DNA from: Arthrobacter citreus
GTDB taxonomy: Bacteria; Actinomycetota; Actinomycetes; Actinomycetales; Micrococcaceae
Length of the DNA: 64,000 bases
Direction of reading: 5' to 3'
Assembly: GCF_038405225.1 (NCBI RefSeq)
Contig: NZ_CP151657.1
Coordinates: forward strand, 1,302,001 to 1,366,000
The translations under genes and the position numbers were made by a program. The notes beneath the pieces were generated by a model. It was not told where the DNA came from. It saw only the letters and a program-made list of their open reading frames with translations, and did no database searches. Of the stretch, positions 28,225-38,986 are shown in pieces. Numbering within the stretch: the first letter of the stretch is position 1; each line of letters begins with the position of its first letter.

Positions 28225-29505
28225 GTGATCGCGTGGAAAAGCTCCCCCCTGCCCGTCCTGCCCGGAAACTCTCCGGAACTGGCCCTCTTCGATTCGGCCC
28301 TGCGCCGGACCGTTCCCGTCCGCACGGGAGGTGAGGCCAGCCTGTACGTCTGCGGAATCACCCCCTACGACGCAACGCACATGGGGCATGCATCCACCTA
28401 CGTGGCCTTCGACCTCCTGAACCGGCAGTGGCGGGACTCCGGCAACACCGTGCGCTACGTGCAGAACGTGACGGACATCGATGATCCGCTGCTCGAGCGG
28501 GCCAATGACCGCGGCCTGGACTGGCGTGCGCTGGCCCAGGAACAGACACAGCTGTTCCGCGATGACATGGAAGCCCTGAACGTCATCGCGCCGGATCACT
28601 ACATCGGCGCCGTGGAGGCCATCGAGTGGATCGTGCCCGTGGTGGAGGACCTCCTGCGCCGCGGCATTGCCTACCGCGTTCCCGGGGAAGGCAGCGAGCC
28701 CGACGGCGACGTGTACTTCTCCGTTGACGCAGCGTCCGGCCTCGATGCCGGCGATGACGCATGGCAGCTCGGCGCGGTATCCGGGCTCAGCCCCGAGGAC
28801 ATGCTGCCGCTCTTCGCGGAACGCGGCGGGGATCCGCTGCGTCCGGGCAAGCGCAATGCCCTGGATCCGCTGCTGTGGCGCGTTGAACGCGCCGGAGAGC
28901 CGTTCTGGGACGGCGCATCGCTGGGATCCGGCCGGCCCGGCTGGCACATTGAATGCTCCGTCATCGCGCAGCGTTTCCTGCCGGCACCCTTCACCGTGCA
29001 GGCGGGCGGCTCGGATTTGGTCTTCCCGCACCATGAGATGAGCGCGGGACATGCCTACGCCTGCACCGGAACGCCGCTGGCCCGCCACTACGCGCATGCC
29101 GGAATGGTTGGCCTGGACGGGGAAAAGATGAGCAAGTCCCTGGGCAACCTCGTGCTGGTCTCATCCCTGCGCGCCCAGGGCACCGATCCCGCGGCGATCC
29201 GCGCCGTCCTGCTGAGCCACCACTACCGCACGGACTGGTTCTGGACTGCCGAACAGCTGACCGCGGCAGAGGAACGTTTGACCTTCTGGCGGAGCGCCCT
29301 GCCCGTGACCGGACTCGCCCGGGCCGAACAGATGCTCGCAGACGTCCGGGCCGCGCTGGCCCGTGACCTGGATGCCCCGGCGGCGTTGGCGGCCGTTGAT
29401 GCCTGGGCCGCTGCGTCGCTGGAAGCTCCCGCCGCGGACCGCAGCACCGATGCCGCGGATCTGGCGGGATCAGCGGTCAACGCGCTCCTGGGAATCCGCC
29501 TCTAG
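28225..29505 (+). CDS. mshC: Cysteine:glucosaminyl-inositol ligase of mycothiol biosynthesis
   Basis: ATP-dependent ligase joining L-cysteine to GlcN-Ins, the third step of mycothiol synthesis; derived from cysteinyl-tRNA synthetase. 426 residues with the zinc-site Cys in [20 protein letters not shown] (HIGH-like HMGH), the [11 protein letters not shown] region, and the KMSKS motif [10 protein letters not shown]. The frame is open 64 codons upstream inside uppP, but the GTG at 28225 gives the normal N-terminus; TAGAGT at 28212-28217 ends 7 bases before it, again a leaderless pattern. Its stop abuts the stop of the convergent PAC2 gene. Confidence 0.95.
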   Translation: MIAWKSSPLPVLPGNSPELALFDSALRRTVPVRTGGEASLYVCGITPYDATHMGHASTYVAFDLLNRQWRDSGNTVRYVQNVTDIDDPLLERANDRGLDWRALAQEQTQLFRDDMEALNVIAPDHYIGAVEAIEWIVPVVEDLLRRGIAYRVPGEGSEPDGDVYFSVDAASGLDAGDDAWQLGAVSGLSPEDMLPLFAERGGDPLRPGKRNALDPLLWRVERAGEPFWDGASLGSGRPGWHIECSVIAQRFLPAPFTVQAGGSDLVFPHHEMSAGHAYACTGTPLARHYAHAGMVGLDGEKMSKSLGNLVLVSSLRAQGTDPAAIRAVLLSHHYRTDWFWTAEQLTAAEERLTFWRSALPVTGLARAEQMLADVRAALARDLDAPAALAAVDAWAAASLEAPAADRSTDAADLAGSAVNALLGIRL

Positions 29506-30384
29506 CTAGTCGCGCCGGCGGCGTTTGAGATACCGCTCGAATTCACGGGCAATCGATTCGCCGCTGGCTTCTGGCAGCTCAGCGGTGTCCTTGGCTTCTT
29601 CCAGCTGCCGCACATAGGCGGCTATCTCCGGATCCTCGGTCGCCAGTTCATCCACTCCGCGCTCCCATGCATCGGCCTCCTCGGTCAGCAGCCGGGTGTC
29701 CAGCGGTGCCTGCAGGAGTTCCTCAATGCGGTGCAGCAGCGACAACTGGGCCTTGGGGGACGGGGAGTGCCCCACATAGTGGGGCACCGCCGCCCACAGG
29801 GAAACTGCCGGAATGTCCGCCAGTCCCGCCATCTCGGCCAGGACTCCCACAATGCCGATGGGTCCCTCGTAATGCGAGGCCTCCACCTTCAGGTCCTCGC
29901 GCAGGTCCCCGTCCTCGCAGGTGACCGTCACCGGAATGGGCCGGGTATGCGGCACGTCGGCAAGCAGCGCGCCGGCCAGGACAATGCAGTCCACGCCCAG
30001 TTCCTTGGCGAGGGCAATCAGCTCGGCCGTGTAGGCGCGCCATTTGTACGAGGGTTCAATTCCTGACACGAAGATGACGTCCAGGTTGCTGTCCGGCACC
30101 TCGGCGCGGGAAATGCGGGTGGTGGGCCACTTGATCCTGCGCTCTCCGGAGGCAAGGCGTTCAATGACCGGGCGGGTGAACTGGAAGTCGTAGTATTCAT
30201 CGGCGTTCAGGCTCGCAATTTTCTCGCTTTCCCAGAACATGCTGAGGTACTTCACCGCATCGCTGGCGGCTTCGCCGGCGTCGTTCCACCCTTCAAAGGC
30301 AGCAAGCATGACGGTGGTGCGTTCCTGGGTGCCGCCGAAAAAATCCTGGAGACCAAGGGGCGGGTTTTTGTCGGTATTGCTCAC
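29506..30384 (-). CDS. PAC2-family protein
   Basis: 292 residues. The N-terminus VSNTDKNPPLGLQDFFGG is followed by AAFEGWNDAGEAASDAVKYL, the PAC2 (proteasome assembly chaperone-like) domain, with IFVSGIEPSYKWRAYT and IVLAGALLADVPHTRPIPVT. The C-terminus is acidic then very basic (KRRRRD). Actinobacterial members have no established role; the link to the proteasome locus 3 kb away is suggestive only. I chose GTG 30384: TATGGT ends 6 bases upstream on the minus strand (leaderless). The frame stays open for 88 codons further upstream, but that stretch is Pro/Arg-rich and unlike protein. Confidence 0.87.
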   Translation of the reverse strand: MSNTDKNPPLGLQDFFGGTQERTTVMLAAFEGWNDAGEAASDAVKYLSMFWESEKIASLNADEYYDFQFTRPVIERLASGERRIKWPTTRISRAEVPDSNLDVIFVSGIEPSYKWRAYTAELIALAKELGVDCIVLAGALLADVPHTRPIPVTVTCEDGDLREDLKVEASHYEGPIGIVGVLAEMAGLADIPAVSLWAAVPHYVGHSPSPKAQLSLLHRIEELLQAPLDTRLLTEEADAWERGVDELATEDPEIAAYVRQLEEAKDTAELPEASGESIAREFERYLKRRRRD

Positions 30385-30488
30385 AGACTCACCATATGCC
30401 CAGCACGCCGCGCTGTCAGGACCGGCCGCAGCCCTGCACCGGAGCCAAAGTAAACCCGGGGCCCGGCACGCCCAGTAGACTGGTACGC

Positions 30489-31217
30489 ATGTCTTCCACA
30501 GCCCCGGCACCCCAGGAAACCGAACCCGCAAACGGCCCGCTCCAAGCGGTGCTGTGGGACATGGACGGAACCATCGTGGACACGGAACCGTACTGGATCC
30601 AGGCCGAGAAGGACCTGGTCCACTCCTACGGAGGTTCCTGGACCACATCCGACGCCGAAGCCATGATTGGCCAGGCGCTCACTTTCAGCGCCGGACTGCT
30701 GCAGAGCGCCGGGGTGCCGCTGACCGTCCGCGAAATCATCGACCACCTTATTTCCCGGGTCGCCGAGCAGGTCCGCCGCGAGGTGCCCTGGCGGCCCGGT
30801 GCCCGCGAACTGCTGGCTGAGCTCGCCGGGGCCGGAATTCCCTGCGTCCTGGTGACCATGTCCGAAGCCGTGCTGGCCGAAGAGGTCAGCAAGCGCCTGC
30901 CGGCCGGGACCTTCTCCTTCCTGGTCACCGGAGACATGGTCCAGCAGGGCAAACCGCATCCCGAGCCGTACCAGCTGGCGTTTGACCGGTTGGCCGCCCA
31001 GGTTCCGGGCCTGTCCAAGGACCGCGTCGTCGCCATTGAGGATTCCCTTCCGGGCGTGACCTCCGCCCGCGCGGCAGGACTGGTGACCCTCGGCGTTCCC
31101 CACTTCCTGCCGCTGCCTCCGGACGAGGGCCGGCATGAGTGGGAGACCCTGGCGGGTAAAACGGCAGCGGATCTGGCATCGCTGGTGTCAGCCTCAGTTT
31201 CCGGGGCTGCCTGGTGA
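30489..31217 (+). CDS. HAD-superfamily hydrolase (subfamily IA, phosphatase)
   Basis: 242 residues, cytosolic. HAD motif I DMDGTIVDTE with nucleophile Asp24 and Asp26, a helical cap domain (50-110), motif II LVTMSE, motif III Lys in QQGKPHPEPY, and motif IV IEDSLPGV. Most like the beta-phosphoglucomutase/gph-type phosphatases; substrate unknown. TAGACT at 30476-30481 ends 7 bases before the ATG (leaderless); the promoter is back to back with that of the PAC2 gene. The stop overlaps the next start (GTGA). Confidence 0.9.
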   Translation: MSSTAPAPQETEPANGPLQAVLWDMDGTIVDTEPYWIQAEKDLVHSYGGSWTTSDAEAMIGQALTFSAGLLQSAGVPLTVREIIDHLISRVAEQVRREVPWRPGARELLAELAGAGIPCVLVTMSEAVLAEEVSKRLPAGTFSFLVTGDMVQQGKPHPEPYQLAFDRLAAQVPGLSKDRVVAIEDSLPGVTSARAAGLVTLGVPHFLPLPPDEGRHEWETLAGKTAADLASLVSASVSGAAW

Positions 31218-32380
31218 GCACCGGCCGCGGAGCCGACACCCCCACTCCCGTCCGGCGGGACGGCATCCCGCTCGGCCGGATTGCCGGCGTGCCCGTGTAC
31301 CTGGCGTACTCCTGGTTCATCATCGCGGCCGTGATTGTGTTCTTTTTTGGGCCACTTGTCGGACGCAACTTCCCGTATCTGGGGGCCGGCGCGTACGCCG
31401 TCGCGCTTGGCTACGCCGTCCTGCTCCTGGTCAGCGTGCTCGTCCATGAACTGGCCCACGCGCTGACAGCCAAGGCATACCGCTGGCCGACGGCGAAAAT
31501 CGTCCTCACGCTGTGGGGCGGGCACACGCAGTTCGGAAACGTACGCTCCACCCCCGGGCCCTCGCTGCTGGTGGCGCTGGCCGGGCCGGCCGCAAACTTC
31601 CTGCTGGCGGCGGCGGGATGGCTTCTCCTCCTGGCGGTGCCGCTGCCCCCGGTGGGGGAGCTGCTGACGGAAATCCTGATCTGGGCCAATGTCCTGGTGG
31701 CCATCTTCAACATCCTCCCGGGGCTTCCGCTGGACGGCGGACGCATTGTCGAGTCCGCCGTGTGGAAGGCCACCGGATCCCAGGACCGGGGCACCGTGGC
31801 TGCCGGGTATGCCGGGCGGATCATCGCCGTCGCCCTTGCCGCCGCCGTCGTCCTGCCGCCGTACCTGCGCGGGGAAAGCCCTGATTTCCAGGTTGTCCTG
31901 CTCACGGCGCTGATCTCGGGATTCCTCTGGATGGGAGCCGGAGCCAGCATCACCAACGCCCGGCTGCGGCTGCGGCTGCCCTCCATCAGCGCCGGTGCCC
32001 TGATGACTCCCGCCGTTTCGGTTCCGGCCTCATCGCCGGTGTCCGCGGCCCGGGAGCTGCTCGCCGCCCATGCCGGCTCATCCCTGGTGATCACCGCGGC
32101 AACCGGTCAGCCGTGGGCGGTTGCGGACACCGGAGCCTTGGCGCAGGTGCCGGCGCAGCTGGCCGCCACCACGCCCGTTGACGCGGTGGCCCGGCCCCTC
32201 GCTCCCGGCGCCTACGTCCCGGCACCCGCCGCGGGTTCTGAACTCGTGGAGTATCTCGCTAAACTGCAGGGCAGTGAGTACGCGGTGATCGACCGCGACG
32301 GCGGGGTAGTGGGACTGCTGACACAGGCCGCCGTCCTGGCCGCCATGAACGCCAAACCGGATAAGCGCCGCACCGCCTGA
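31214..32380 (+). CDS. Site-2-type M50 intramembrane metalloprotease with CBS domains
   Basis: 388 residues, about six membrane helices plus a C-terminal cytosolic CBS pair (about 260-380). Zinc site: HELAH (His78, Glu79, His82) and the third ligand Asp174 in NILPGLPLDGG. This is the Rip3-like group of S2P proteases, which in other bacteria cleave membrane-bound anti-sigma factors; the substrate here is unknown. GTG start overlaps the HAD stop, so the two are translationally coupled. Confidence 0.92.
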   Translation: MSTGRGADTPTPVRRDGIPLGRIAGVPVYLAYSWFIIAAVIVFFFGPLVGRNFPYLGAGAYAVALGYAVLLLVSVLVHELAHALTAKAYRWPTAKIVLTLWGGHTQFGNVRSTPGPSLLVALAGPAANFLLAAAGWLLLLAVPLPPVGELLTEILIWANVLVAIFNILPGLPLDGGRIVESAVWKATGSQDRGTVAAGYAGRIIAVALAAAVVLPPYLRGESPDFQVVLLTALISGFLWMGAGASITNARLRLRLPSISAGALMTPAVSVPASSPVSAARELLAAHAGSSLVITAATGQPWAVADTGALAQVPAQLAATTPVDAVARPLAPGAYVPAPAAGSELVEYLAKLQGSEYAVIDRDGGVVGLLTQAAVLAAMNAKPDKRRTA

Positions 32381-32521
32381 GCCGGTTTCAGGACTACGGC
32401 GCCGGTTCCGCCTGGAACGTGGAAAGCCCGGCTGCGGGGCCGACGTCCTGATTATGCCGGGCGCCCGCTCCAAAAAACTTCACCCCCATCAGCACCACCC
32501 CGATCCAAAGGAACGTTACCC

Positions 32522-33589
32522 ATGAACTCGGACACTCCGGGCCAGACTGCCGCTACAGCTCCCCATGGCGCCAACCACCGCAGGGGAGAGCTGCGTCCGG
32601 GGGAGCGCGTCCAGCTCACCGACGAAAAAGGCCGTCACAGCACCATTACCCTGACCGAGGGCGGCGCCTTCCACACGCACCGCGGATACCTGTCCCATGA
32701 CACGATCATCGGCAAGCCCGAAGGCACCATCGTCACCAACACCACCGGCCAGCAGTACCAGGTGCTCCGCCCGCTGCTCTCGGACTTCGTGCTGTCGATG
32801 CCGCGCGGCGCGGCCGTGGTCTATCCCAAGGACGCCGGCCAGATTGTCACCATGGCTGATATCTACCCGGGCGCACGCGTTGTTGAAGCCGGGGTTGGAT
32901 CCGGAGCGCTGAGCATCTCGCTGCTGCGCGCCGTGGGAGACCACGGCTCGCTGCATTCCTTCGAGCGCCGTGAAGAATTTGCCGACATTGCCCGAGGCAA
33001 CGTGGAAACGTTCTTTGGCGGACCGCATCCGGCCTGGAACATTACGCTCGGTGACTTCCAGGAGGAAGTTGTCCGCACCGAGGAACCCGGCAGCGTGGAC
33101 CGCGTGGTCCTGGACATGCTCGCACCCTGGGAATGCACGGATGCCGTGGCCACCGTCCTGGCCCCCGGCGGTGTCTGGATTTCCTACGTCGCAACGGTCA
33201 CGCAGCTTTCCCGCACCGCAGAGGCCATCCGCGCCGACGGCAGGTTCACCGAACCGGACGGATGGGAATCGATGGTCCGCGGCTGGCACCTGGAAGGCCT
33301 CGCGGTTCGGCCCGACCACCGCATGGTGGCCCACACCGGCTTCCTGCTCACGGCGCGCCGCCTCGCCGAGGGAGCAACCGGCCTGGTGGCCAAACGCCGG
33401 GCCTCAAAGACCAACTTCAGCCAGGAAGACCTGAACGCCTGGACTCCGGCAGCCGTGGGGGAGCGTGAAGTCTCCGCCCACAAGCTCCGCCGGGCGGCCA
33501 AGGACGCCGCTTCGAAGATCCAGCGGGGTGCCCTGGAGAAGGCTGAAAAGTTCAGCGCGGATCAGGACGGTACGCCGGAAACCCCCTAG
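32522..33589 (+). CDS. trmI: tRNA (adenine-58-N1)-methyltransferase
   Basis: SAM-dependent enzyme that makes m1A58 in the T loop of tRNAs. 355 residues: an N-terminal small beta domain (VQLTDEKGRHSTITL, the HTHRGYLSHDTIIG stretch), then the Rossmann methyltransferase with ADIYPGARVVEAGVGSGALSISLL cut by the SAM motif EAGVGSG, and DRVVLDMLAPWE. The basic C-terminal tail after residue 285 is an extension common in actinobacteria. ATG at 32522 follows AAAGGAACG. Directly upstream of mpa, as in mycobacteria. Confidence 0.94.
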   Translation: MNSDTPGQTAATAPHGANHRRGELRPGERVQLTDEKGRHSTITLTEGGAFHTHRGYLSHDTIIGKPEGTIVTNTTGQQYQVLRPLLSDFVLSMPRGAAVVYPKDAGQIVTMADIYPGARVVEAGVGSGALSISLLRAVGDHGSLHSFERREEFADIARGNVETFFGGPHPAWNITLGDFQEEVVRTEEPGSVDRVVLDMLAPWECTDAVATVLAPGGVWISYVATVTQLSRTAEAIRADGRFTEPDGWESMVRGWHLEGLAVRPDHRMVAHTGFLLTARRLAEGATGLVAKRRASKTNFSQEDLNAWTPAAVGEREVSAHKLRRAAKDAASKIQRGALEKAEKFSADQDGTPETP

Positions 33590-33666
33590 CCGCAATTAGG
33601 TTGGCGGATAACTGACGGGCTGGAAAGACAAGAGGTTCCAACCCGTGTGTTGCCCGCGTTGCTGGG

Positions 33667-33684
33667 CTATCGTCGATTCGATAG
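33667..33684. promoter_or_regulatory. Short palindrome upstream of mpa
   Basis: CTATCG and CGATAG are spaced by TCGATT, 30 bases before the mpa start. It lies where the promoter of the proteasome operon is expected; its role is not known. Confidence 0.4.
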
Positions 33685-33714
33685 ACCCTGCGCAACGTGA
33701 AGGTGGTCGTTACC

Positions 33715-35478
33715 ATGGCTGAAGCAGAGAACACCGTCGATTCCGGGGCCGAAGATCCACGCGAATATTTCCGTGGGCCGTCCATTCCGAGCGCTGAAGC
33801 CCAGCAGTTGAGTGTGCTGCGGGACAAACTGCGTAACGTGGACCGGCAACTGTCGGCGCTGACCCATAACAATGCCCGCCTGGTGGCGATGCTGGAGACG
33901 GCTAAGGCGGAGATCATCCGCCTGAAGGATGCCCTCGAAAAGGAGGGCGCCACGCCCTTCAGCTTCGCCACCGTCATTTCGGTAAACCACCGGGTGCCGC
34001 CCAGCAGCGGCCGCACCACTACAGCCGCGGTCCAGGACAGCCTGGACATCATCCAGTCCGGCCGGAAGCTCCGCGTGTCGGTTTCTCCGCTGCTGGACAT
34101 GAACCAGATCGTGGCGGGCCAGGAAGTGCTCCTGAACGAATCCCTGGTGGCGGTGGCGTCACTGGGATTCGAACGCAGCGGCGAGCTGTTCACCGTGAAG
34201 GAACTCCTGGGCCGGGACCGGTGCCTGGTGATTGGCCGGGCCGACGACGAGCGGGTGGTCCGGCTTAACGGTCCGCTGGAAACCGAACGGGTTCGTGTCG
34301 GTGACGCGCTCACGGTGGACACCCGGATCGGGTACGCGCTGGAGAAGATTCCGCGCAGCGAAGTGGAGAATCTTGTCCTGGAGGAAGTGCCGGACATTTC
34401 CTACTCCGACATTGGTGGACTTGGGCCGCAGATTGAGCAGATCCGGGACGCCGTGGAACTGCCGTTCCTGCATCCTGACCTGTACCGCGAACACGGGTTG
34501 AAGGCCCCCAAGGGGATCCTGCTGTACGGCCCTCCCGGCTGCGGAAAGACCCTCATCGCCAAGGCCGTGGCCCACTCCCTGGCGGCACGCGTCATGGAGC
34601 AGACCGGCTCCCTGGGCACCCGCAGCTACTTCCTGAACATCAAGGGGCCCGAGCTGCTGGACAAGTACGTGGGGGAGACTGAACGCCACATCCGGCTCAT
34701 CTTTGCCCGTGCCCGGGAGAAGGCATCGGGCGGCAGCCCGGTGGTGGTGTTCTTCGATGAGATGGACTCCCTGTTCCGCACCCGGGGCACCGGCATATCC
34801 TCCGACGTCGAAACCACCATCGTGCCCCAGCTGCTGTCGGAGATCGACGGCGTGGAGAAGCTGGAGAACGTGATCGTCATCGGCGCTTCCAACCGCGAGG
34901 ACATGATTGACCCTGCCATCCTGCGGCCGGGCCGCCTGGACGTGAAGATCAAGATCCTGCGGCCTGACGCCGAGGGCGCCGCGGAGATCTTCGCCAAGTA
35001 CCTCACCCCCGACCTGCCGCTGCACCGCGAGGACCTTGCGGAGTACGGCTACGACCCGGAGATGACGGTGCGGGAAATGGTCCGGCGGACGGTGGAGAAA
35101 ATGTATGCCGAAGACAAGTCCAACGAGTACCTGGAGGTCACGTACGCCAACGGTGACACGGAGATGCTGTACTTCAAGGACTTCAACTCCGGCGCTGTCA
35201 TCCAGAACGTCGTGGACCGGGCCAAAAAGTACGCCATCAAGGACCTGCTGACCCTGCACCAGCGCGGCCTGCGGATTGAGCACCTGATGCGGGCCGTGGT
35301 GGATGAGTTCCGCGAGCACGAGGACATGCCCAACACCACCAACCCGGATGACTGGGCACGCATTTCGGGCAAGAAGGGCGAGCGCATCACCTACATCCGC
35401 ACCATCATCCAGGGCAAGGCCGGGCAGGAACCCGGGCGCACCATCGAAACAACCGCCAACCCCGGGCAGTATCTATGA
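33715..35478 (+). CDS. mpa: Proteasome-associated AAA+ ATPase
   Basis: Also called Arc in Arthrobacter and Rhodococcus. Hexameric unfoldase that captures pupylated substrates and threads them into the 20S core. 587 residues: an N-terminal coiled coil (about 30-76) that binds Pup, two OB-fold interdomains (about 80-215), an AAA domain with Walker A GPPGCGKT (about 272-279) and Walker [12 protein letters not shown], and the C-terminus NPGQYL. The penultimate Tyr is the proteasome-docking HbYX-type signal. ATG 33715 is preferred over GTG 33697. Stop overlaps the dop start by four bases. Confidence 0.96.
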   Translation: MAEAENTVDSGAEDPREYFRGPSIPSAEAQQLSVLRDKLRNVDRQLSALTHNNARLVAMLETAKAEIIRLKDALEKEGATPFSFATVISVNHRVPPSSGRTTTAAVQDSLDIIQSGRKLRVSVSPLLDMNQIVAGQEVLLNESLVAVASLGFERSGELFTVKELLGRDRCLVIGRADDERVVRLNGPLETERVRVGDALTVDTRIGYALEKIPRSEVENLVLEEVPDISYSDIGGLGPQIEQIRDAVELPFLHPDLYREHGLKAPKGILLYGPPGCGKTLIAKAVAHSLAARVMEQTGSLGTRSYFLNIKGPELLDKYVGETERHIRLIFARAREKASGGSPVVVFFDEMDSLFRTRGTGISSDVETTIVPQLLSEIDGVEKLENVIVIGASNREDMIDPAILRPGRLDVKIKILRPDAEGAAEIFAKYLTPDLPLHREDLAEYGYDPEMTVREMVRRTVEKMYAEDKSNEYLEVTYANGDTEMLYFKDFNSGAVIQNVVDRAKKYAIKDLLTLHQRGLRIEHLMRAVVDEFREHEDMPNTTNPDDWARISGKKGERITYIRTIIQGKAGQEPGRTIETTANPGQYL

Positions 35479-37085
35479 GCGTGCGCCGTGTGATGGGGAC
35501 GGAAACCGAGTACGGAGTGCTGGCTCCCGCCCTGCCCGCCGCCAACGCCACGGTCCTGTCCAGCCAGATCATCAACGCCTATGCCGCATCCCGGCGCAGC
35601 GGCGTCGGAAACTTCTCCGGAACGCGCTGGGACTACACGGATGAGGCACCGCTGAACGACGCACGCGGATTCGCGGTGCCGCGCACCGCCGCTGATCCGA
35701 CCCAGCTGACGGATGCCCCTCCGGTGCTGGACGCGGAGCAGATTGCCATGGAGGGAGGAGGCCCGGCGGCCCTCTACGGTGAACAATCCACGGACAACCC
35801 GGTGCTCATGAACATGGTGCTGTCCAACGGTGCGCGGCTGTACGTGGACCATGCCCACCCGGAGTACTCCTCACCTGAGGTAACCACCCCGCGCGATGCC
35901 GTGCTGTGGGACAAGGCCGGAGACGCCGTCGTGCTCGCCGCCATGCGCCATATCGCCTCGGCGCCCGGTTTTTCGCCGGTGAACCTGTACAAAAACAACA
36001 CGGACAGCAAGGGCGCCTCCTACGGCTCCCACGAGAACTACCTCGTGCCCCGCAGCGTTCCGTTCGCAAACCTGGTCCAGGGACTGGTTCCCTTTTTTGC
36101 CAGCCGGCAGGTCATCGTCGGCTCAGGGCGGGTGGGCATCGGGACCAGCAACCAGCGGCAGGGCTACCAGCTCAGCCAGCGCGCCGATTTTTTCGAAGCC
36201 GAGGTGGGACTCGAAACCACCATCCGCCGGCCCATCGTCAACACCCGGGACGAGCCGCACGCGGTGGCCGAAAAGTACCGGCGGCTGCACGTGATTATCG
36301 GCGATGCCAACCTCAGCGAGGTGTCCGCGCTGCTGAAGGTGGGCACCACCTCCATTGTGCTGTCCATGATCGAGGCCGGCACCGGCCCCGGCGTCGAGCT
36401 GAGGGACCCGGTGGGGGCACTGCAGCTCATCAGCCACGATCCAACCCTGGAGCAGCTCGTGGAGCTCAAGGACGGCCGGATGGTCACCGGGCTGGACCTG
36501 CAGGAAATATATCTGGAAGCCGCAGCCCGGCACTGCCGCAGCCGCGGGGCCGACCCCGAAACCGAGGACATCCTCAGCCGGTGGACCTCCCTGGTGGGCA
36601 CCCTCAAGCGGGACCCGATGGAAGCCGCCGCGCAGGTGGACTGGGTGGCCAAACTGCGGCTGCTGCAGGCCTACCGCAACCGTGACGGGCTGGCGTGGTC
36701 CGATGCCCGGCTGCACCTGGTCGACCTGCAGTACTCCGACATGCGGCCGGAGAAGGGACTGTACTACCGGCTGGCCGCGCGGGGGCAGATGGAGCGGATC
36801 CTTACCGATGAGGAGATCGCCCGCGCTGTCCACGAGCCTCCGGACGACACCCGCGCCTACTTCCGCGGCAAGTGCGTCAGCCGCTTTCCGCATGAAGTGG
36901 TGGGAGCGAGCTGGGATTCCATCATCTTCGAGCTGCCCTCGCACCGCCGGCTGCAGCGCATTCCAACCCGCGAACCGCTGCGCGGAACCCGGGCGCTGAC
37001 CGAGGAACTGTTTGCGGCTTCATCCGATGCGGAGGATTTTGTCGCCAGACTCCTGACCGGTCCCGAACATAGCGTGGCACCATAG
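35475..37085 (+). CDS. dop: Pup deamidase/depupylase
   Basis: Converts the C-terminal Gln of Pup to Glu so it can be ligated, and also removes Pup from substrates. 536 residues with a glutamine-synthetase-like fold. It starts [11 protein letters not shown]; Glu and Asp ligands of the nucleotide site occur here, and the [28 protein letters not shown] and NTRDEPHA stretches are shared with PafA. The extra loop after residue 45 ([11 protein letters not shown] region) distinguishes it from PafA. Translationally coupled to mpa. Confidence 0.95.
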   Translation: MSVRRVMGTETEYGVLAPALPAANATVLSSQIINAYAASRRSGVGNFSGTRWDYTDEAPLNDARGFAVPRTAADPTQLTDAPPVLDAEQIAMEGGGPAALYGEQSTDNPVLMNMVLSNGARLYVDHAHPEYSSPEVTTPRDAVLWDKAGDAVVLAAMRHIASAPGFSPVNLYKNNTDSKGASYGSHENYLVPRSVPFANLVQGLVPFFASRQVIVGSGRVGIGTSNQRQGYQLSQRADFFEAEVGLETTIRRPIVNTRDEPHAVAEKYRRLHVIIGDANLSEVSALLKVGTTSIVLSMIEAGTGPGVELRDPVGALQLISHDPTLEQLVELKDGRMVTGLDLQEIYLEAAARHCRSRGADPETEDILSRWTSLVGTLKRDPMEAAAQVDWVAKLRLLQAYRNRDGLAWSDARLHLVDLQYSDMRPEKGLYYRLAARGQMERILTDEEIARAVHEPPDDTRAYFRGKCVSRFPHEVVGASWDSIIFELPSHRRLQRIPTREPLRGTRALTEELFAASSDAEDFVARLLTGPEHSVAP

Positions 37086-37101
37086 GACTAGCAGTCAGCT
37101 T

Positions 37102-37131
37102 CAGGACCTGGCAGGACCCGTCAGGACCCGT
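37102..37131 (+). repeat. 10-bp tandem repeat between dop and pup
   Basis: Three head-to-tail units CAGGACCTGG, CAGGACCCGT, CAGGACCCGT sit in the short dop-pup spacer, 30 bases before pup. Confidence 0.75.
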
Positions 37132-37167
37132 CACATGGCCGGAATCCGGCCAGGAGAGGCAATGATC

Positions 37168-37368
37168 ATGGCAACCCAGGACCAGAAAAACACCGCACCC
37201 CGCACCGAGGAAGAGCAGCTGGAGGACACGGCCCCTCCGGCCGGCGCTGAAGCGGGGGCATCGGCCCAGACCGAGGGCGTGGATGACCTGCTGGACGAGA
37301 TTGACGGCGTGCTGGAAAACAACGCCGAGGAATTTGTCCGGGGCTTCATCCAGAAGGGCGGACAGTAG
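37168..37368 (+). CDS. pup: Prokaryotic ubiquitin-like protein Pup
   Basis: 66-residue intrinsically disordered tag that PafA attaches to lysines of proteins destined for the proteasome. It is acidic with the conserved helix EGVDDLLDEIDGVLENNAEEFV that binds the Mpa coiled coil, and ends FIQKGGQ. The C-terminal Gln means it must first be deamidated by Dop. Start: ATG 37168 gives MATQDQK; an ATG six bases earlier (37162) is better spaced from AGGAG (37152-37156) and would add two residues. Confidence 0.95.
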   Translation: MATQDQKNTAPRTEEEQLEDTAPPAGAEAGASAQTEGVDDLLDEIDGVLENNAEEFVRGFIQKGGQ

Positions 37369-37371
37369 CGG

Positions 37372-38196
37372 ATGACCCACCGGGACCCTGCAGCAGTTAT
37401 CAATTCGGCGGACTCACCGTCCTTCAGCGACCACCTGGCCCGGCACCATCCCGATCTGCTGCCCTCCGCCCGCCGGCTGGGCGCGGCCCCGGCCGGATCG
37501 GCGTCAGCGGCGGCACCGCAGGCCACCACCATCGTGTCGCTGACCTATGCGGGCGGCGTGCTGATGGCCGGAGACCGGCGTGCCACCATGGGCAACATGA
37601 TTGCCAGCCGGCACATCAAGAAGGTCTTCCCTGCGGACACCTACTCGGTGGTTGGCATTGCGGGCACCGCCGGGCTTGCGCTGGACATGATCCGGCTCTT
37701 CCAGGTGGAGCTGGAGCACTACGACAAGATTGAGGGCACCCCCATGAGCCTGGACGGAAAGTCCAACCGGCTCGCGGCCATGGTGCGCTCGAACCTGCCG
37801 CTGGCCCTCCAGGGCCTTGCGGTGGTGCCGCTGTTTGCCGGCTATGACACCGAACGCCACATAGGCAGGCTGTTTTCCTACGACGTCACCGGCGGCCGTT
37901 ACGAGGAATACGAACACCACAGCGTGGGATCGGGCTCGGTGTTTGCCCGCGGAGCGCTGAAGAAGCTGTGGCGTCCCGGCCTTGACGAGGAACAGGCGGT
38001 CGCCGTCGCCGTCGAGTCGCTGTACGACGCGGCCGACGACGACTCCGCCACCGGAGGCCCGGACCTGGTCCGGCAGCTGTGGCCGGTTGTCTACGTGGTC
38101 AACAGCGCCGGAAACCGGGAAATACCGGAACGGGAACTGCAGATGATGGCCCGGGAACTTGTTGACCGCCGCTCCATCGCCGGGCGGGAGAGCTGA
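37372..38196 (+). CDS. prcB: Proteasome beta subunit
   Basis: Catalytic subunit of the 20S proteasome core. 274 residues; a 51-residue propeptide is removed so that Thr52 of [21 protein letters not shown] becomes the N-terminal nucleophile. Conserved Asp/Arg-containing GDRRAT and Lys (HIKKVF, equivalent of Lys33) and SGS near the C-terminal half are present. Starts 3 bases after the pup stop. Confidence 0.96.
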   Translation: MTHRDPAAVINSADSPSFSDHLARHHPDLLPSARRLGAAPAGSASAAAPQATTIVSLTYAGGVLMAGDRRATMGNMIASRHIKKVFPADTYSVVGIAGTAGLALDMIRLFQVELEHYDKIEGTPMSLDGKSNRLAAMVRSNLPLALQGLAVVPLFAGYDTERHIGRLFSYDVTGGRYEEYEHHSVGSGSVFARGALKKLWRPGLDEEQAVAVAVESLYDAADDDSATGGPDLVRQLWPVVYVVNSAGNREIPERELQMMARELVDRRSIAGRES

Positions 38197-38197
38197 C

Positions 38198-38986
38198 ATG
38201 ACACAGCAGTTTTATGTTTCGCCTGAACAGCTGATGAAGGACCGGGCCGACTTCGCCCGGAAAGGCATTGCGCGGGGCCGCTCCGTGGTGGTGCTGACCT
38301 GCCGCGACGGCATCGCCCTCGTTGCCGAGAACCCGTCACCGTCGCTGCATAAGCTCGGGGAAATCTATGACCGGATTGGATTTGCCGCCGTCGGCAAGTA
38401 CAACGAGTTCGAGAGCCTGCGCCAGGCCGGTGTCCGGTACGCCGATGTCCGGGGCTACTCCTACTCCCGCGAGGACGTTTCGGCGCGCGGCCTTGCCAGC
38501 GTCTACGCCCAAAGCCTGGGCTCCGTGTTCACCACCGAAGGCAAGCCCTTTGAAGTGGAACTGGCCGTTGCCGAGGTGGGCGCCGAGCCCTATGCCGACC
38601 ACCTGTACCGGCTGACGTTCGACGGCTCCATTGCCGACGAAAGCAATTTTGTGGTGATGGGCGGCCAGGCCGAGGTGGTTCGGGAAGCCCTGGCCCGCAC
38701 CTGGAACCAGGACACCGGCTTTCCCGAGGCCGTGCGGACCGCGGTTGCCGCGCTGTCGGCCACCCGCAACCCCGCAGATCCCGGGTCCAACGGCACCGGA
38801 TCATCATCTGCCGGCTACGGCGGCGGGGACGCGCCGCCGGCCGAACCCGAACGGCTGGGGGCCGGCCTGCTCGAAGTGGCGGTGCTCGACCGCTCTCCGC
38901 TGTCCTCCCGCGGCACCGTGCGGGCGTTCCGAAGAATCAACACTGTGGAGCTGGACCGCTTGCTGTCCGGCCCGGAGGGAGACTGA
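38198..38986 (+). CDS. prcA: Proteasome alpha subunit
   Basis: Structural outer-ring subunit that gates the core and docks Mpa. 262 residues, starting [27 protein letters not shown] cut at the conserved gate helix, then [19 protein letters not shown]. It has no catalytic Thr. One base separates it from the prcB stop, and its stop overlaps the pafA start by one base. The Ser/Gly-rich stretch near residues 193-215 is a flexible loop. Confidence 0.95.
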   Translation: MTQQFYVSPEQLMKDRADFARKGIARGRSVVVLTCRDGIALVAENPSPSLHKLGEIYDRIGFAAVGKYNEFESLRQAGVRYADVRGYSYSREDVSARGLASVYAQSLGSVFTTEGKPFEVELAVAEVGAEPYADHLYRLTFDGSIADESNFVVMGGQAEVVREALARTWNQDTGFPEAVRTAVAALSATRNPADPGSNGTGSSSAGYGGGDAPPAEPERLGAGLLEVAVLDRSPLSSRGTVRAFRRINTVELDRLLSGPEGD